The notes below the pieces were generated by a model. The model worked only from the letters and a program-made list of their open reading frames with translations. It ran no database searches and was not told the origin of the DNA. A DNA stretch of 64,000 nucleotides, from contig NZ_LMDK01000001.1 of the NCBI RefSeq assembly GCF_001425055.1, forward strand, positions 819,845 to 883,844, written 5' to 3'. Source of the DNA: Pelomonas sp. Root1237 (GTDB lineage Bacteria; Pseudomonadota; Gammaproteobacteria; Burkholderiales; Burkholderiaceae_C). Shown one piece after another: positions 43,908 through 52,531 of the stretch. Numbering within the stretch: the first letter of the stretch is position 1; each line of letters begins with the position of its first letter. Both the position numbers and the translations under genes were made by a program.

Positions 43908-46030
43908 GATTCATCAAGCGCCTGGAGGCGGCCCATCTGAATGGCCTCAGCGTGGCCCTGGGCGTGGCAGCCACGCATCTCGCCGTCGGCGCGCTGTTTG
44001 GCGAGACGGCGGGCCTGGCGGCCGTCGGTGGCGCCGTCTGCGCCAGCCTGACCGATCTGCCCAACCCGCCCCAGCGCGTGCTGCCGCGCGTGTTGCCGGC
44101 AGCGGCCGCCGCGGCGCTCGTGACGCTGCTGGTCGGACTGACGGACCACTCGCTCGCGTTGACCGTCGGCCTGATCGCCGTCGTCACCTTCCTGTCGTTG
44201 ATGGCCCTGGCCTGGGGCCTGCGTGCCGGGCCGCTGTCGTTCGCACCGGTGCTGGCCATGGTCTTCGCGATGGCCTGGGACCGCACGGCCGGCGCCACGT
44301 CGCCGCTGGAGCACGCGCTCTGGGTGGGCCTGGGCGGCTGCGTTTATGCCGGCTGGGCGCGCGGCAGCGCGGTCGTGCTGCGCCACCGGCTGCGCGAGTT
44401 GGCACTGGCTACGGCACTGCGCGCCACCGAGAAGCGGCTGCGTTCGCGTGCCCAGCGCATTGCCGGCGCGGTGGGCGGCGCCGAGGCGAACATCCGTGCC
44501 TCCATTGCCGATGATGTGCTGCTCGCCGATGCATTGCAGGCCGCGCGCGACCAGGTTTTTTCCGCACGGCGCTCACCGCGCAGCCGCCGCCAGACCGACC
44601 TCGTGCTTGGCCTCATCGAGCTGCGCGACCTGCTGCTGGCCAGCCGGCTGGACACGGAGCTGCTGGGCCAGGACTTCCCAGGCCGCCAGTGGCGCGCCGC
44701 GCTGGCCGACGCGCTGCGCCACCTCGCCGACGTGCTCGCAGCCCTGGCCGACACCGTGGCCTATGGCGCACCCTTGCCCGAGGTGTCTGCCGACGCCTGG
44801 CGGGCGCAGTTGGCGGCGCGGCTGGCCGATGTCAGCGCGCCGGCTGGCGACTCGCGCACCCATCTCGCGTCCGCGCTGGCGTCGCGCGTCGGCCACATGC
44901 TGGACGACGTCAGCGCCATGGTGGCCCGCCAGACTGCCGCGGACAACCCCGACAGCCCCTGGACACCCGAGCGCCTCGCGCCCTTCGTGTCGCCCGAGGG
45001 CTGGCCGCTGGCGGCGCTGAAACCTCATCTGAACCTGCAATCCGGCGTCATGCGCCATGCGCTGCGCTCGGCGCTGGCGCTGTCGTTCGCCTATGCGCTG
45101 GGTGCGGCCCTGCCCTGGGCGGCTCACCCCTTCTGGTTGATGCTCAGCGTGGCCGTTGTGCTGCGCGGCAACCTGGAGCAGACGCTGTCGCGCCGCAACG
45201 AACGCATCATCGGCACCGTGCAGGGCTGCCTGCTGGTGCTGCTGCTGGCGCACGTGAGCTGGACGCCGCTGCTGAGCCTGTGCTTCATCGCGGCCGTGGG
45301 CACGGCCCATGCCTATGTGAACCGCCGCTACCGTGTCGCCGCGACGGCCGCGACGTTGATGGCCCTGCTGCAGCCGCTGATGCTGGCGCCCGGCAGCGAC
45401 CCCTTTATCGCTGAACGCCTGGCCGACACCGTCATCGGCGCGGGCCTGGCATGGCTGTTCAGCTTCGTGCTGCCGTCATGGGAGCGCGCCGCGGTGCCGA
45501 GGTTGGGGGCGCAGTTGCGCGGTGCGCTGGCACGGCATTCGGCCAACATGCTGCGCTGGATGCCGAGTGCCGAAGAACAGACCGCCCAGCGCCTGTCGCG
45601 CCAGCAGGCGTACACGGCGTTGGCCGCTCTTGCCGCGGCCGCCCAGCGCACGCGTGTCGAGCCGGAGCGCGTGCGCCTGCCGGAGGCCGAGATCGAGTCG
45701 GCCTTGAGCCATGGTTATCGACTGATGGCGCTGCTCGGCGCGGTGCAGCACCAGGTGCAGCGCCGCACGGCCCGGCTGGACGCCGCCAAGGCCGAGACCG
45801 CACTGCCGCTGGCGCGCAAAGCCTGTGTGGATGTGCTCAAGGGCGAGCCGATGACGGGCACCGATCCGGCGGAGACGCCCGATGGAGACGCGGGCGCCTG
45901 GCCCGAGCATCTCGGCCAGCAGGACCTGACGCCCTGGCTGCTGCGCCGGCTCAGGCTGTGCCGCCTTGAAGCGCGCGAATTCGTCGCCGCACTGACCCGA
46001 CTTCAAACCCCTGCAGGAGAACCGAAATGA
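43904..46030 (+). CDS. FUSC-family membrane protein (YccS/AaeB-like exporter)
   Basis: The 708-residue protein has two sets of hydrophobic helices (residues ~15-160 and ~380-530), each followed by a large soluble domain, the layout of FUSC/YccS and of aromatic-acid exporters such as AaeB. LSFAYALGAALPWAAHPFWLMLSVAVVL contains the second-bundle motif H-P-x-W. It starts with GTG inside the stop of the TPR-peptidase gene and its own stop overlaps the dehydrogenase start by ATGA. The substrate may be a toxic aromatic acid, inferred only from the family. Confidence 0.88.
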   Translation: MRFIKRLEAAHLNGLSVALGVAATHLAVGALFGETAGLAAVGGAVCASLTDLPNPPQRVLPRVLPAAAAAALVTLLVGLTDHSLALTVGLIAVVTFLSLMALAWGLRAGPLSFAPVLAMVFAMAWDRTAGATSPLEHALWVGLGGCVYAGWARGSAVVLRHRLRELALATALRATEKRLRSRAQRIAGAVGGAEANIRASIADDVLLADALQAARDQVFSARRSPRSRRQTDLVLGLIELRDLLLASRLDTELLGQDFPGRQWRAALADALRHLADVLAALADTVAYGAPLPEVSADAWRAQLAARLADVSAPAGDSRTHLASALASRVGHMLDDVSAMVARQTAADNPDSPWTPERLAPFVSPEGWPLAALKPHLNLQSGVMRHALRSALALSFAYALGAALPWAAHPFWLMLSVAVVLRGNLEQTLSRRNERIIGTVQGCLLVLLLAHVSWTPLLSLCFIAAVGTAHAYVNRRYRVAATAATLMALLQPLMLAPGSDPFIAERLADTVIGAGLAWLFSFVLPSWERAAVPRLGAQLRGALARHSANMLRWMPSAEEQTAQRLSRQQAYTALAALAAAAQRTRVEPERVRLPEAEIESALSHGYRLMALLGAVQHQVQRRTARLDAAKAETALPLARKACVDVLKGEPMTGTDPAETPDGDAGAWPEHLGQQDLTPWLLRRLRLCRLEAREFVAALTRLQTPAGEPK

Positions 46031-47133
46031 GCATCCAGACCCGCGCCGCCGTCGCCTGGAAGGCCGGCCAACCGCTGAGCATCGAAACCCTGGACCTGGA
46101 AGGCCCGCGCGATGGCGAGGTGCTGGTTGAGGTCAAGGCCACCGGCATCTGCCACACCGACGACTTCACGCTGTCGGGCGCCGACCCCGAAGGCCTGTTC
46201 CCGGCCGTGCTCGGCCACGAGGGCGCGGGCGTCGTGCTGGAGAGCAAGGTGCCCTGGCTCAAAGCCGGCGACCATGTCATTCCGCTCTACACGCCCGAAT
46301 GCCGCGAGTGCAAGTTCTGCCTGAGCCGCAAGACCAATCTCTGCCAGGCGATCCGCTCGACCCAGGGCAAGGGGCTGATGCCCAACGGCACCTCGCGCTT
46401 CTCGCTGAACGGCGAGCCGATCTTTCACTACATGGGCACCAGCACGTTCGCGAACCACATCGTCGTGCCCGGCATTGCGCTGGCCAAGATCCGGCCTGAT
46501 GCGCCCTTCGACAAGGTTTGCTACATCGGCTGCGGTGTGACGACCGGCGTGGGTGCCGTGCTGTTCACGGCCAAGGTGGAGGCGGGCGCCAACGTGGTGG
46601 TCTTCGGCCTCGGCGGCATCGGCCTGAACGTCATCCAGGGCGCGAAGATGGTGGGCGCCGGCAAGATCATCGGCGTGGACATCAACCCGGCGCGCGAGGC
46701 GATGGCGCGGCAGTTCGGCATGACGGACTTCGTGAATCCGAAGGACGTTGGGAACGTCGTGGACCACATCGTGCAGCTGACCGATGGCGGTGCCGACTAT
46801 TCGTTCGAATGCGTCGGCAATGTGCAGCTGATGCGCCAGGCGCTGGAATGCACGCACAAGGGTTGGGGGCGCAGCATCATCATCGGCGTGGCGCCGGCGG
46901 GGGCGGAGATTGCGACGCGGCCGTTCCAGTTGGTGACGGGGCGGAAGTGGGAAGGCTCGGCGTTTGGTGGCGCGCGTGGCCGGACGGATGTGCCGAAGAT
47001 CGTCGACTGGTACATGGAAGGCAAGGTAAGGATCGATGAGCTGATCACGCACAAGTTGCCGCTGGAGAGGATCAACGAGGGGTTTGAGTTGATGCGAAGA
47101 GGAGAGAGCATTCGCTCGGTGGTGGAGTTTTAA
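46027..47133 (+). CDS. frmA: S-(hydroxymethyl)glutathione dehydrogenase (class III alcohol dehydrogenase)
   Basis: The 368-residue enzyme is full length for FrmA/AdhC. The catalytic-zinc motif GICHTDDFTLSG, GHEGAGVV, the structural-zinc cysteines in ECRECKFCLSRKTNLC, and the NAD-binding GLGGIGLNVIQGAKM are intact. It oxidises the adduct of formaldehyde and glutathione to S-formylglutathione. The usual partner, S-formylglutathione hydrolase, is not adjacent. It is coupled to the FUSC gene by ATGA, an unusual neighbour. gshA, gshB and a GST elsewhere in the window supply or use glutathione. Confidence 0.95.
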   Translation: MSIQTRAAVAWKAGQPLSIETLDLEGPRDGEVLVEVKATGICHTDDFTLSGADPEGLFPAVLGHEGAGVVLESKVPWLKAGDHVIPLYTPECRECKFCLSRKTNLCQAIRSTQGKGLMPNGTSRFSLNGEPIFHYMGTSTFANHIVVPGIALAKIRPDAPFDKVCYIGCGVTTGVGAVLFTAKVEAGANVVVFGLGGIGLNVIQGAKMVGAGKIIGVDINPAREAMARQFGMTDFVNPKDVGNVVDHIVQLTDGGADYSFECVGNVQLMRQALECTHKGWGRSIIIGVAPAGAEIATRPFQLVTGRKWEGSAFGGARGRTDVPKIVDWYMEGKVRIDELITHKLPLERINEGFELMRRGESIRSVVEF

Positions 47134-47170
47134 GGGTTGCTTTTGCAACCAGTGCTCCTGATCGATGCAT

Positions 47171-47671
47171 TGCCGGGAGTCCGTCCCGGCGGCCGGGTAA
47201 CTTTCTTCTGCGGCGCCAGAAGAAAGTCACCAAAGAAGAGGCGCTGAACCGCACACGAGCACCAACGGCGCGCGAAAACACTCACCATCATGGCGGGAAG
47301 AAGCGAACCGCTGCGCTCTCGCTGCTGTCCCTGTGAAGAGCGCCATCCATTGCCCCTTCACGCCGGTTAACGCCGGCTGCACGCCGGGCTCATCAGGAAA
47401 TACCGCGTCGCCCGAGCGACGCTACATTCGGACTTCTGGTGAGCCCGGCGTGCAGCCGCGCGTCGGACGGGCAGCAGGCCCGATGGATGGTGGTCGTGAC
47501 AAGTCAGGCGCGAGAGCGCAGCGGCTCGCATCGGGGCACGGCCCGCTCCGAGCGACGCGAGCGCCTCATCCCGCTCGAGTGCGGATTGCATTGAGCGCTC
47601 CTCTTTTGGTGACTTTGCTCTGGCGCGTCAGAGAAAAGTTACCCGCCATCGCGGGGCGGATTCCCGCGGCA
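47171..47671. repeat. ~500-bp nested palindromic repeat element
   Basis: Outer arms 47171-47246 and 47593-47671 are imperfect complements; the best part pairs GGGTAACTTTCTTCTG...AAAGTCACCAAAGAAG with its reverse near 47606-47646. An inner perfect 18-bp pair is GGCTGCACGCCGGGCTCA (47375-47392) and its complement (47440-47457). There is no transposase. It also accounts for the whole 570-bp gap between frmA and the DUF1272 gene. It looks like a non-autonomous MITE-like or REPIN-like element. Confidence 0.7.
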
Positions 47672-47706
47672 CTGCGGCGAGTCAAGAGGCTCTTCGCAAA
47701 CCAACC

Positions 47707-48015
47707 CTACCGCTTCTCAGGCGGCAACCCCCCAAGCGCAGCGACCAACGCCGCATGCGCCTCCAGATCCACCGGCCTCAACTTCGGCACCGTCCTCGCC
47801 GGATAGTCCCCAAGATAGTTCCCACCCTTCCAATTCCTCACCGGCCTCACCGGCCGCGGCACAAACCCGCCGCCGCAGTTGGGGCAGACGTTGCTCAGCA
47901 AACCTTCCGCGCAGCCCACGCAGAAGGTGCACTCAAAGCTGCAGATGCGCGCAGCCGTCGATTCAGGCGGCAGCGCGACGGCGCAATGCTCGCAGCTGGG
48001 TCGCAGCTCCAGCAT
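47707..48015 (-). CDS. DUF1272-family zinc-ribbon-like protein
   Basis: The 102-residue protein has three cysteine pairs in its first 60 residues: PSCEHCAVAL, ICSFECTFCVGCAEG and VCPNCGGGF, enough for two zinc sites. MLELRPSCEHC is the standard DUF1272 start. The tail is unstructured and basic. The function of the family is not known. It starts two bases after the GST stop, so the two are probably one transcript. Confidence 0.88.
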   Translation of the reverse strand: MLELRPSCEHCAVALPPESTAARICSFECTFCVGCAEGLLSNVCPNCGGGFVPRPVRPVRNWKGGNYLGDYPARTVPKLRPVDLEAHAALVAALGGLPPEKR

Positions 48016-48016
48016 G

Positions 48017-48697
48017 TCAGCGGCTCTTGCGGTAAGGCTCGTCCTCGACGATGAAATCCTGTTCACGCATCGAGTCCGCGATCCAGTCCTCCACCGCCGG
48101 ATGCGCCAGCAGTGCATCACGATACGCCGCCGCCGCTTCCGACACCGGCAGGCCAAAGCGGCTCAGCCGCACCGCTACCGGCGCAAAGTAGGCATCCGCC
48201 GCGCTGAACTCGCCGAACAGGAAAGGTCCCCCGCTGCTGGCCAGCGCGCCGCTCCACGCCGCATCCAGTCGCGCCACATCGGCACGCAGGGCCTCGTCCT
48301 CAGCCCAGAGCTTGGCGCCGACGTCGGGGAAGAAGACCTCGATGTTCATCGGGCAAACCGTGCGCAGCCGCATGAAGCCGGCATGCATCTCGGCGCACAG
48401 GCTGCGCGCGCGGGCGCGGGCCTTGGTGTCGCGGGGCCAGATCGCGTGTTCAGGATGGCGGTCGGCGATGTACTCGGCGATGGCCAGCGTCTCCCAGACC
48501 GTGAAGCCGTCGTCCTCGACGAGCACGGGCACGCGCTTGGTCGGCGTGATGCCGGCGATGACGCGGGTCCATTCCGAGTCCGGCGTGAAGTCGAAGCGCA
48601 GCTTGACCTCTTCAAACGGAATGCCGAAGGCCGCCAGCAGCACACCGCTGCGCATGGACCAGGACGAGTAGTTCTTGTTGCCGATGTAGAGCTTCAT
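48017..48697 (-). CDS. Glutathione S-transferase family protein
   Basis: The 226-residue protein has the thioredoxin-like N-terminal domain, starting MKLYIGNKNYSSWSMRSGVLL with a Ser-rich active loop, the cis-Pro in TPTKRVPVLVEDDG and the glutathione contact VWETLAIAEYIAD. A helical C-terminal domain follows, with FGEFSAADAYFAPV. It is cytosolic. It probably conjugates or reduces substrates with glutathione, but the true reaction is unknown. It forms a two-gene unit with the DUF1272 gene. Confidence 0.92.
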   Translation of the reverse strand: MKLYIGNKNYSSWSMRSGVLLAAFGIPFEEVKLRFDFTPDSEWTRVIAGITPTKRVPVLVEDDGFTVWETLAIAEYIADRHPEHAIWPRDTKARARARSLCAEMHAGFMRLRTVCPMNIEVFFPDVGAKLWAEDEALRADVARLDAAWSGALASSGGPFLFGEFSAADAYFAPVAVRLSRFGLPVSEAAAAYRDALLAHPAVEDWIADSMREQDFIVEDEPYRKSR

Positions 48698-48779
48698 GAC
48701 ACCTTTCGCGTTGAGCCGGCGAGCTTAAACAGCCGCTGCCGCGCCGGGGATGAGCAATCCGCAACGGATTGATGCGCGC

Positions 48780-49733
48780 TCAGCGCCTGGCGCGCCAGGC
48801 GTCCAGACGTGCAACGCCGCCGTCAGGCGACAGATAAGTCGGCAGCACGGCCTCCAGCGAACTGGCCTGAATGCCCAGTTCCGCCAGGCCCGGCAGCTTG
48901 CCACTCGGTACATTGGGCACGGTGAGCGATGCGAGGTTGTCGCGCGACAGCAGCGGCTCGCCGGGCAGGCATTCCATGAAGAGGGCTTGCAGCGTCGCCA
49001 GCGCGCCGGGCAGGCGCAGGATGGGCCGCTCGCAGCCCGCAACGCGGCCGGCCAGCCGCACCAGCTCGGCCAACGTCAGTTCACGCGGGCCGGCGATCTC
49101 GTAGGTCTGGCCGATGGTCTCGCGGCGCAGCAGCGTCTCGACGAGGGCACGGGCCAAGTCCTGCACCCACACCGGCTGCAGCCGCGCATTCGCCCCGCCC
49201 AACGGCATCACCGGGAACAAGCCCTGCAGCCGCGCGAACAGGTTGACGCTCTTGTCGCCGTCGCCAAAAACCAGCGAGGGGCGCAGCAGCGTCAGCTCCA
49301 GCGGATGGGTCTGCGCCGCGACCTGCAGCGCAGCCTCGCCGGCGGCCTTGCTGCGCAGATAGCGCGACGGCGCATGCTCGCTCATCCCCCCACCAATGCC
49401 CAGGGCGCTGACATGCACGAGGCGCTTCGCACCGGCCGCGGCAATGCGCTTGGGCAACTCGACATGCACATGCTCGAAGGCGGCCATGCTGCCCTGCAGG
49501 ATGGCGACGAGGTTGACGACGGCGTCATGGCCTCTCACCAGGTCTGGCAGGTCGTGGAACACGTCGGCCTGCACGACGGTGACGCCTGGCAGGCTCTGCA
49601 CGGCTTGCGCATGCGGCAGGCGGCGCGTGGGCACGGTGACGCGAGCCTCGGCGCCGAGGCGGCGCGTCAGCTGTTCGCACAAGGCGCGGCCGACAAAGCC
49701 GCTGCCGCCCAGGACCAATACGGACAGGCTCAT
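48780..49733 (-). CDS. NAD(P)-binding epimerase-like protein (NDUFA9-type SDR)
   Basis: This is a 317-residue atypical short-chain dehydrogenase. SVLVLGGSGFVGRALCEQL is the nucleotide loop (GGSGFVG), followed by VVNLVAIL and HVSALGIGG. The Tyr-x3-Lys motif is changed (SRYLRSKAAGE keeps YxxxK). It matches the complex I NDUFA9 subunit-like group common in proteobacteria, which binds NADPH. It starts inside the stop of the lytic transglycosylase gene (ATGA), a pairing frequent in Burkholderiales. The role is unclear. Confidence 0.88.
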   Translation of the reverse strand: MSLSVLVLGGSGFVGRALCEQLTRRLGAEARVTVPTRRLPHAQAVQSLPGVTVVQADVFHDLPDLVRGHDAVVNLVAILQGSMAAFEHVHVELPKRIAAAGAKRLVHVSALGIGGGMSEHAPSRYLRSKAAGEAALQVAAQTHPLELTLLRPSLVFGDGDKSVNLFARLQGLFPVMPLGGANARLQPVWVQDLARALVETLLRRETIGQTYEIAGPRELTLAELVRLAGRVAGCERPILRLPGALATLQALFMECLPGEPLLSRDNLASLTVPNVPSGKLPGLAELGIQASSLEAVLPTYLSPDGGVARLDAWRARR

Positions 49734-51745
49734 GATTTGGACTCCCCCACCGCTGCGGGCGGCACGTCGCTGACGTCGGCATCGCGTGCGCCGGCAGGCC
49801 CGATGCTTTGCCCCAGGCGCTCGCGCAGCTTGGTGGCTGGCAGGCCCAGCACCTGGGCGTAGATGGCGCCGCCGAGCAGCACCTTGCGCACATAGTCGCG
49901 CGTCTCGTTGAACGGAATGTTCTCGGCCCAGATGGCCGCGTCGATGACGGGGCCATCGCGCCAGCGCGCGGGGCGGCCGGGGCCGGCGTTGTAGGCCGCC
50001 GCGGCCAGGGCCTGGGCGCCTTCGAAGCGGTCCAGTACCAGCTTCAGGTAGTTGGTGCCGATGCGCAGGTTGAAGTCGCGATCGTGCATCAACTCGGCGT
50101 TGTAGTTCAGGCCCACCTTCTTGGCCGTCCATTTGGCGGTGGCGGGCATGACCTGCATCAGGCCGGCCGCACCGACGTGCGAGCGTGCGTCCAGCACGAA
50201 ACGCGATTCCTGGCGGATCAGGCCGTAGACATAGGCGGCGTCGAGCCCGGCGGCCTGCGCCTCGCGCTGCAACTCGACGCGATGCGGCGTGGGGTAGCGC
50301 TGGGCGATGTCGATCTCGGCCTTGGTGCGCTCGCTGGTGTTGATGCAGCGGTCCCAGACCTCACGGTCGCAGGCTTCCTGGGCGGCGGCCAGCAAGGCGC
50401 GGTCGCCCATGCCGCGCAGCGAGAAATTCCATTCGCGCACGCCCTCGCTGCGCAGGCCGAGGTTGATCAGCGACAAGGCCCGGGTCAGGCCGGGGTGGCT
50501 GCGCGCGGCGCGGCGCTCCTCGGTCGTCAGCGGCGCGGGCGCGGGCGGCAGCGGCGTGGGCAGGCCGATGTCCTCGGCGGCGAGGCGGCCGAAGTAGTTC
50601 AGCGGCGTGGTCGCCAGCGCGGCGAGCTGGGCACGAGCGGCCGGCTGGTCGCCCTGTTGCCGCGTGGCGCGGGCCTTCCAGTAGACCCAGGCCGGGTCGC
50701 GCTGCTCGATCGACGTCATGCGCTCGATCGCGCGCAGGGCTGCGGCCGGCTGGCGGGCGCGCAGCGCGGCGCGGGCGTGCCACGCCAGGGCGTCGTCGGT
50801 CCAGGGGAGGTCGGGCGCGAGCTTCTCGGCGCGAGCGAAGGCGGCGAGGGCGTCGTCCTGCAGGCGCAGCGCGGACTGGCGGCCGATCTGCGCCCACAGC
50901 CAGGCCTGCAGGTCGGCGGGCAGCTTGCTCCATTTGTCCTGCAGCAGGTCGCCGGCCTGATCGGGGTCGTTGCCGGCGACGCGGGCCAGGGCCAGCGCCG
51001 TCAGCTCCGCCTCGGGGCGCGGCGAGGTGCGGGCCTTGCGCGTCAGGTAGCGGCCGGCGTTGTCTTGCAGCTCGGCGAGCTTCTGGTCGAGGGGCTTGGC
51101 TGAAAGCAGGGCGACGGCCTGACGCGCGGCGCGCGGGCGGCCCTGCTCAGTGGCCAGGCGGGCCTTGGCCCACAGGGTGTCGGGCTTGAACTGGCCGGCC
51201 TCGACCATGGCGGCCGCGAGCTGCTGGCAGCCGTCGTCGCCGTCCTTCTGGGCCATCCACGCGGTGCGGGCGGCGTCGGCATCGACCTTGGTGCCGGCGA
51301 CATGATCCGCGAGCATGACGTAACAGGCGACCTCGCGGTCGTCGCGCATCTGATAGCTGGCATGGTCGCGCCTGAAATTGGCCCAGTCGCGGCGGTGGCC
51401 CAGTTCCAGCAGCCAGTCGTTACGCAGCCTGTCCTCGACATAGCTGCCGGGGTAGCGCGCGTAGAAGGCGTCCATCTCGGGCTGGCGCACCTCGCTCAGG
51501 CGGGCATTCAGGTCGAAGTACTCGACCCAGCCGGCCAGCGGATGGTTCTGGGCGCGAGCCGCCTCGACGAAGGCCGTGAGGCGCTTGCGGTCGCGCTTGA
51601 CCCAGGCGTCGCGGGCCTGCACGGCGAGGTCGGCATCGGCGGGGGGCACCGGCGGGGCTGCGTCGGCGCTCAACGCCGCCGACAGCAGCAGGGCCAGCGC
51701 CCCGCGGCTCATGCATTCCAAGACTCGACCACCCATCTGACTCAT
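49730..51745 (-). CDS. slt: Soluble lytic murein transglycosylase
   Basis: The 671-residue protein has a signal peptide (ALALLLSAALSADAAP), a long superhelical U-domain, a linker and a C-terminal SLT domain. The catalytic Glu lies in YGLIRQESRFVLDARS, with the family motifs GAAGLMQVMPATA and RIGTNYLKLVLDRF, and AAYNAGPGRPARW. It cleaves peptidoglycan glycan strands in the periplasm to give 1,6-anhydro ends. The ATG at 51745 precedes the signal peptide; the frame is open 48 codons upstream. It is coupled to the epimerase-like gene. Confidence 0.95.
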   Translation of the reverse strand: MSQMGGRVLECMSRGALALLLSAALSADAAPPVPPADADLAVQARDAWVKRDRKRLTAFVEAARAQNHPLAGWVEYFDLNARLSEVRQPEMDAFYARYPGSYVEDRLRNDWLLELGHRRDWANFRRDHASYQMRDDREVACYVMLADHVAGTKVDADAARTAWMAQKDGDDGCQQLAAAMVEAGQFKPDTLWAKARLATEQGRPRAARQAVALLSAKPLDQKLAELQDNAGRYLTRKARTSPRPEAELTALALARVAGNDPDQAGDLLQDKWSKLPADLQAWLWAQIGRQSALRLQDDALAAFARAEKLAPDLPWTDDALAWHARAALRARQPAAALRAIERMTSIEQRDPAWVYWKARATRQQGDQPAARAQLAALATTPLNYFGRLAAEDIGLPTPLPPAPAPLTTEERRAARSHPGLTRALSLINLGLRSEGVREWNFSLRGMGDRALLAAAQEACDREVWDRCINTSERTKAEIDIAQRYPTPHRVELQREAQAAGLDAAYVYGLIRQESRFVLDARSHVGAAGLMQVMPATAKWTAKKVGLNYNAELMHDRDFNLRIGTNYLKLVLDRFEGAQALAAAAYNAGPGRPARWRDGPVIDAAIWAENIPFNETRDYVRKVLLGGAIYAQVLGLPATKLRERLGQSIGPAGARDADVSDVPPAAVGESKS

Positions 51746-51957
51746 GCGCTTCACGCCTCGCGACTGCTTCACTTTGCGTGAGCGCCGGCCAGCTGGCCGA
51801 GCGCCGCGCCTTGATGCCGAATTTAACCCAGGGAAACCCGGGGCTTCGCGCTTTACGCAGGCGCGCGGTTTGCCCACGAATTTGTCCACGAGTTAGGGGC
51901 TGGTGATAGCGCTATCCAATCCGCTAACCTCACATCCAATCGACGAGGAGACTGTTG

Positions 51958-52530
51958 ATGAAGACCGCTGCAAAACGTCTGTTGTTGGTGGCCTCCGCCG
52001 CGCTGCTGAGCCTGGCCGCCCAGGCCAACCCTGCCGTCTACCCGACGCCCGGCACGCCGGCGCCACCCAGCAGCTTCACGGCGGCCACCAGCGGCCTGCT
52101 GGTGGCCTACTACACCGGCGCGGCTGGCGGCTTCACCAACCTCGTCGGCGCGCGCATCAACGGCGTCGACGGCACGCCCGGCCTGGATAACCATGCCAGC
52201 GCCTATGGCCAGACCTTTGTGCTGGGCGCCGTGTCGGCCGGTGACAGCCTGGTGTTCTTCATCGATGCCAACAGCGGTGCGGCGCGCTATTACAGCGACG
52301 TCAGCCTGAACAGCGATGGCGTCAACCATGTCTGGGCCGCGCCGTTTGCCGGCGACGCCAAGGTGCCGGCCGGCACCAACCTCGCCTTCGAGGACCTGCC
52401 CAGCGGCGGTGATTTCAACTACAACGACCACAGCTTCGTCTACCAGATTACCGCCGTGCCCGAACCTGCCAGCTGGGCGCTGCTGCTGGCCGGCGCCGCC
52501 GGCCTGGCCTGGCGCCGTCGCCTTCGCTGA
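51958..52530 (+). CDS. PEP-CTERM sorting-domain protein
   Basis: The 190-residue exported protein has a signal peptide (LLLVASAALLSLAAQA) and ends in VPEPASWALLLAGAAGLAWRRR, a complete PEP-CTERM signal: the VPEP motif, a membrane helix and an Arg cluster. Exosortase would cut and anchor it, usually in exopolysaccharide-producing cells. The body contains EDLPSGGDFNYNDHSF, which recalls the DUF4114 acidic Ca-binding-like motif. GAGGAG precedes the ATG. The exosortase gene is not in the window. Confidence 0.93.
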   Translation: MKTAAKRLLLVASAALLSLAAQANPAVYPTPGTPAPPSSFTAATSGLLVAYYTGAAGGFTNLVGARINGVDGTPGLDNHASAYGQTFVLGAVSAGDSLVFFIDANSGAARYYSDVSLNSDGVNHVWAAPFAGDAKVPAGTNLAFEDLPSGGDFNYNDHSFVYQITAVPEPASWALLLAGAAGLAWRRRLR

Positions 52531-52531
52531 C

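Noticed and set aside
47333..47806. Open frame inside the palindromic element
   Set aside because: It spans the repeat arms and runs into the real DUF1272 gene on the other strand.
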